From an uncultured Lachnospiraceae bacterium (lineage in GTDB: Bacteria; Bacillota; Clostridia; Lachnospirales; Lachnospiraceae), in assembly GCA_948470335.1 (NCBI GenBank), contig CAOKOL010000009.1, positions 1 to 64,000 on the forward strand: a DNA stretch of 64,000 nucleotides, written 5' to 3'. This document shows positions 61,548 through 64,000 of the stretch, piece after piece; position 1 is the stretch's first letter, and each line of letters begins with the position of its first letter. The notes below the pieces were generated by a model that saw only the letters and a list, made by a program, of their open reading frames with translations, was not told the origin of the DNA and made no database searches. A program made the translations under genes and the position numbers.

Positions 61548-62297
61548 CTACAACTGATTGATCTTAGACGCCATACAGGCCGCCCCGAACCCGTTGTCAA
61601 TATTCACCACGCCGATGCCGCCGGCACAGGAAGTCAGCATTCCCAGCAAAGCGGAAAGCCCGCCGAAATTCGCTCCATATCCGATACTGGTGGGTACGGC
61701 AATCACCGGCTTATCCGTCAGGCCGCCTACCACGGAAGCCAGCGCCCCTTCCATACCGGCTACCACGATAATCACCTTCGCCTGGTTGATCACCTCCACA
61801 TTATCCAGAAGTCTGTGGATGCCGGCCACGCCCACGTCGTACAGCCGCTTTACGGAATTTCCCATAACCATAGCCGTAACGGCGGCCTCCTCGGCCACCG
61901 GAATATCGGAAGTGCCTGCCGTCACCACGGCGATATAGCTGTCTGTCTCCCGGTATTCCTGCCGTTTTACCACGACGGCTCTGGCTTCTTTATAATAAAC
62001 CGCATCCTCTGTCAGCTCCCGGATTGTCTCGTAAACCTGTTCATCCGCCCGGGATGCCAGAATATTGCCCTTCGTCCGCCGCAGCATGTCCGCCACAATG
62101 CCCCTGATCTGTTCCAGGCTTTTTCCCGGACTGTAGATCACCTCAGGAAAACCGTTTCTGAGTTCCCGGTGGTAATCCACCTTGGCATAGTCCAGATCTT
62201 TATACGGCATTTCCTGCATCTGCTCCAGAGCTGTCTCCACACTCCGGCTGCCGGACTGCACCTCTCTTAACATCTGTTCCATTTCTTTTTTCGTCAT
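61548..62297 (-). CDS. larB: LarB, pyridinium-dicarboxylic mononucleotide synthase
   Basis: 249 residues. LarB carboxylates and hydrolyses nicotinic acid adenine dinucleotide in the first step of nickel-pincer cofactor synthesis. The C-terminal PurE-like (AIRC) domain has VVTAGTSDIPVAEEA, VVAGMEGALASVVGGL and VPTSIGYG. It is in front of larC1 by 55 bases. GGAGA lies before the ATG. Confidence 0.94.
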   Translation of the reverse strand: MTKKEMEQMLREVQSGSRSVETALEQMQEMPYKDLDYAKVDYHRELRNGFPEVIYSPGKSLEQIRGIVADMLRRTKGNILASRADEQVYETIRELTEDAVYYKEARAVVVKRQEYRETDSYIAVVTAGTSDIPVAEEAAVTAMVMGNSVKRLYDVGVAGIHRLLDNVEVINQAKVIIVVAGMEGALASVVGGLTDKPVIAVPTSIGYGANFGGLSALLGMLTSCAGGIGVVNIDNGFGAACMASKINQL

Positions 62298-62454
62298 TTT
62301 TCTTCTCCGCTCTTTATCCGGTCATTCCATGGAATCTGATACGCGCTGCCGATACCCGCTCCATTCCCCTTGCGTTTCGACGATAGTATATCAGCCAGTC
62401 CCGGTCGCTGACGCGCCGGATGCCGTCACGCCATCACTGAAACGCAATCGTTTC

Positions 62455-62871
62455 TCACGGGTGATTTCCAGTCTCATAACACCACTTCGCGATCTCCCCG
62501 ATCAGCTCCGACGGCAGGGGCTTGTCATAGGCAAGCTGTATCGTCCCTTTGCTGGTCTTACAGTCTTTCAGCCGTTCCGCGAATTCAATCACTGCCTCCG
62601 TCCCCGCGTACAGGCCGATATGGTTTTTATGAGCGGCAAACTGAATGATATTGTGTCCTTTCCGAAATGTAGGCATACTCCAGGAAATCCGTTCCTCTGC
62701 TTCCGGCAGAGCCGCCCGGACGGTTTCTCTGATCTTTTTCAGATACCGCTGTGCCGTTTCCGGCTGGGCGGCAATGTATTCGTCGATTGTCTCCGGCGCT
62801 TTTCCGCAGTAATGGCTCTGGTTCTGGTTTTTAAAACTTCTTCCGCATTTTGGACATGTCCACATACTCAT
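62455..62871 (-). CDS. DUF1801 protein with N-terminal zinc ribbon
   Basis: 138 residues. The N-terminal CPKCGRSF...HYC is a small zinc ribbon. The rest matches DUF1801 (YdhG-like): IDEYIAAQPE, PEAEERISWSMPTF and NHIGLYAG. Members have an iron-chaperone-like (frataxin-like) fold; the function here is not known. GGAAGGGAG lies before the ATG. It lies 12 bases from the DUF1905 gene and is co-transcribed with it. Confidence 0.88.
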   Translation of the reverse strand: MSMWTCPKCGRSFKNQNQSHYCGKAPETIDEYIAAQPETAQRYLKKIRETVRAALPEAEERISWSMPTFRKGHNIIQFAAHKNHIGLYAGTEAVIEFAERLKDCKTSKGTIQLAYDKPLPSELIGEIAKWCYETGNHP

Positions 62872-62883
62872 TTTCTCCCTTCC

Positions 62884-63171
62884 CTACATCCGTTCTTTCA
62901 CGGTTATTAAAACCGTATCTCCGGGCTGTTTTCCTATTTTAGAACGGATATCTTTCCGTATCCCGATGATATAACAGATGCTTCCGTCCCCGTTTTTCAC
63001 TCCCATATTAACAACACTGCCGTCGTAAGGCTCGCCGTCAAAGGTGACATGGACCTTTACCCGGCCTCTGCCGAATTCTTCCCGGATATCATACGGGAAA
63101 ACCACATAGGCGCCGCCTTTTCTGTCCGCCTCGAAAATCCGGGATTCATATTCGTATATTTTGGGATTCAT
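62884..63171 (-). CDS. DUF1905 protein
   Basis: 95 residues. It has the typical DUF1905 core FDGEPYDGSVVNMG and YIIGIRKDIRSKIGKQPGD. The function is unknown, and it is often found with DUF1801/YdeI-type proteins as here. GAGGTG lies before the ATG. A hairpin with a T-run is 20 bases upstream. Confidence 0.88.
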   Translation of the reverse strand: MNPKIYEYESRIFEADRKGGAYVVFPYDIREEFGRGRVKVHVTFDGEPYDGSVVNMGVKNGDGSICYIIGIRKDIRSKIGKQPGDTVLITVKERM

Positions 63172-63189
63172 ATTGCACCTCGTCGTTGT

Positions 63190-63232
63190 AAAAAAGGTGT
63201 AAAATTTTCACTGTTGAAAAACCTTACACCTT
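63190..63232 (-). terminator. Terminator-like hairpin in the leader of the DUF1905 operon
   Basis: On the minus strand AAGGTGTAA pairs with TTACACCTT (outer arms) and TTTTCA with TGAAAA (inner arms), followed by TTTTTT. It lies between the promoter at 63308-63336 and the DUF1905 ribosome site. It could be an attenuator, or an operator dyad. Confidence 0.6.
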
Positions 63233-63307
63233 CATTTTTGTACCATATATCCGCTGACATCTGTCCGTCTCTTTTATGATCGAAATATCGGTTCGTTTTA
63301 TGCAATC

Positions 63308-63336
63308 AGTATATCAAAAAGAGAAAAAAGTGTAAA
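63308..63336 (-). promoter_or_regulatory. Promoter of the DUF1905-DUF1801 operon
   Basis: On the minus strand TTTACA (63331-63336), 17 bases, TATACT (63308-63313). The leader is about 130 bases. Confidence 0.65.
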
Positions 63337-63374
63337 GGCAAATCCTGCGAAATACGCCGCCGGATTGTCCGGGT

Positions 63375-63905
63375 TCAGCCTCCCGCAGACGTTTCCCCCA
63401 GTATCTCCAGATTCAATTCCCCGCTGTCCGGATTCAGAATCGCCGCCATCACAAAAGCGTACAGCGTATAATAATCGGTGTCCAGGGAAAATTCCTCCGC
63501 GATCAGCCGTTTCAGCGCCGCCACGCTGTCATGCTCCGGGCGGATTCCTCCGCCCAGAAAATGCTTCGCCAGCACCGCGGTCCGACAGGTTTTCTTACCA
63601 TGGCAAAGGGTAATCTCTTTCGTGTGAATCTCATTGTGCAAATAGCGGTGCTCCGTCCGGATTTTATGCCATCCGCCGGTATGCAGCTCCTTTACGATGG
63701 TCCGCTCCACCTGCTCCGCCCGTTCTTCCCGGCAGTCGATCCAGATGATATAGGCAGGGCGGTTTTTCTTTGTAACCGTGGAAATCACCTGCACATTGGA
63801 AGCCCCTGCCTGATAAAAGACGTCCACCACCTGGCCGATACACTCTCCCGGAAGATGGTCGATCTGTACGGCAAACAGCGTACCTTCTTTCGAGTAAATT
63901 TCCAT
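63375..63905 (-). CDS. LarC2-like protein (C-terminal LarC domain as separate gene)
   Basis: 176 residues. It resembles the C-terminal half of LarC: a start VQIDHLPGECIGQVVD that matches the N-I-D-D-M-x-G-E-x-x-G-Y region, AGASNVQVISTVTKKNRP (46-50 KKNRP is the LarC2 motif), WHKIRTEHRYLHNE matching the R-x(3)-R...R segment, and IRPEHDSVAAL matching the KPE-x-D. A TG-rich nucleophile region is less clear. It is read on the minus strand, upstream of and separated from larB and larC1 by two other genes. The ATG is preceded only by a weak site, 2 bases after the stop of the partial upstream gene. Confidence 0.72.
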   Translation of the reverse strand: MEIYSKEGTLFAVQIDHLPGECIGQVVDVFYQAGASNVQVISTVTKKNRPAYIIWIDCREERAEQVERTIVKELHTGGWHKIRTEHRYLHNEIHTKEITLCHGKKTCRTAVLAKHFLGGGIRPEHDSVAALKRLIAEEFSLDTDYYTLYAFVMAAILNPDSGELNLEILGETSAGG

Positions 63906-63907
63906 AA

Positions 63908-64000
63908 TCAGTATTCCATAATATCCAGCGCCATCATTCCCACTTCCGCAGCGCGCGCTTTCGCACCGGGAATGCCTACGGTGATGTAAGCGGCTCGCTC
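63908..64000 (-). CDS. Partial gene at the window edge
   Basis: The last 30 residues of a gene running in from beyond 64000: ITVGIPGAKARAAEV then GMMALDIMEY. Family not recognised. Its stop is 2 bases before the ATG of the LarC2-like gene, so the two are in one transcript, and the missing part may be another nickel-pincer gene. Confidence 0.55.
   Translation of the reverse strand, partial: ERAAYITVGIPGAKARAAEVGMMALDIMEY

Noticed and set aside
1-64000. CRISPR array, tRNA, rRNA or prophage
   Set aside because: No regularly spaced repeats, no tRNA cloverleaf or rRNA sequence, and no phage structural or integrase genes were seen.

Overview
The window looks like a piece of a Lachnospiraceae-type (Clostridia, Firmicutes) chromosome. 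GC is moderate, almost every gene has a strong GGAGG-type ribosome binding site, promoters are sigma-A-like (TTGACA-17-TATAAT class), and there is a T-box in front of tyrS. It also has a DUF1292 protein, a YtrA-type GntR/ABC module, Bce-like ABC systems and nickel-pincer (Lar) genes. No rRNA, tRNA, CRISPR array, prophage or intact insertion sequence was seen.

Layout. 0.1-3.4 kb: a zinc-ribbon repeat protein, a 450-base non-coding stretch full of hairpins bounded by a 30-base inverted repeat, and a LysM/leucine-rich-repeat membrane-anchored protein. 3.7-10.4 kb: two related polytopic membrane proteins (GT-C glycosyltransferase-like, with extracellular C-terminal domains), aspartate kinase, and a beta-carbonic anhydrase co-transcribed with the second membrane protein. 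10.5-28.0 kb: a long minus-strand cell-surface glycan operon starting from a promoter near 28.06 kb. It encodes a DPM1-like glycosyltransferase, three polytopic GT-C-like proteins, glucose-1-phosphate cytidylyltransferase, phosphoglucomutase, a small coupled protein, three large GT2 proteins, a TraX-like protein and a P1-family peptidase. 28.2-34.8 kb: DUF1292 protein, UvrD-like helicase, gltX, an XRE regulator and T-box-controlled tyrS.

35-43.2 kb: a YtrA-like repressor (apparently without a standard start codon) with its ABC transporter and a CmpB-like membrane protein, a hybrid histidine kinase, and a BceAB-type transporter. 43.3-45.4 kb: an AT-rich scar with an orphan antitoxin-like gene, IS66-like transposase debris and a PIN-domain toxin module, ending in an ABC ATPase that has lost its N-terminal half. 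45.4-48.2 kb: a metal/siderophore-type binding lipoprotein overlapping a TiaS-like 'DDTD' protein, then an EndA-like nuclease lipoprotein. 48.3-53.4 kb: response regulator, kinase, ABC ATPase and FtsX-type permease as one operon. 53.7-60.4 kb: orphan NMT1-like binding protein, GNAT, GreA-like factor, ferredoxin plus membrane Fe-S protein, Crp/Fnr regulator and another two-component pair. 60.8-64 kb: larC1, larB, DUF1801 and DUF1905 proteins, and a separate gene resembling LarC2.

Most notable: (i) a dispersed structured repeat (about 143-170 bases) in three copies, two of which start exactly in the T-run of an intrinsic terminator in the same orientation; (ii) the nickel-pincer LarC protein apparently split into two separated genes in reversed order; (iii) a TiaS-like protein translationally linked to a metal-binding lipoprotein; (iv) a GntR repressor gene that lacks any ATG/GTG/TTG start upstream of its DNA-binding domain; (v) paralogous 68-74-residue proteins, one overlapping a glycosyltransferase gene and one orphaned.
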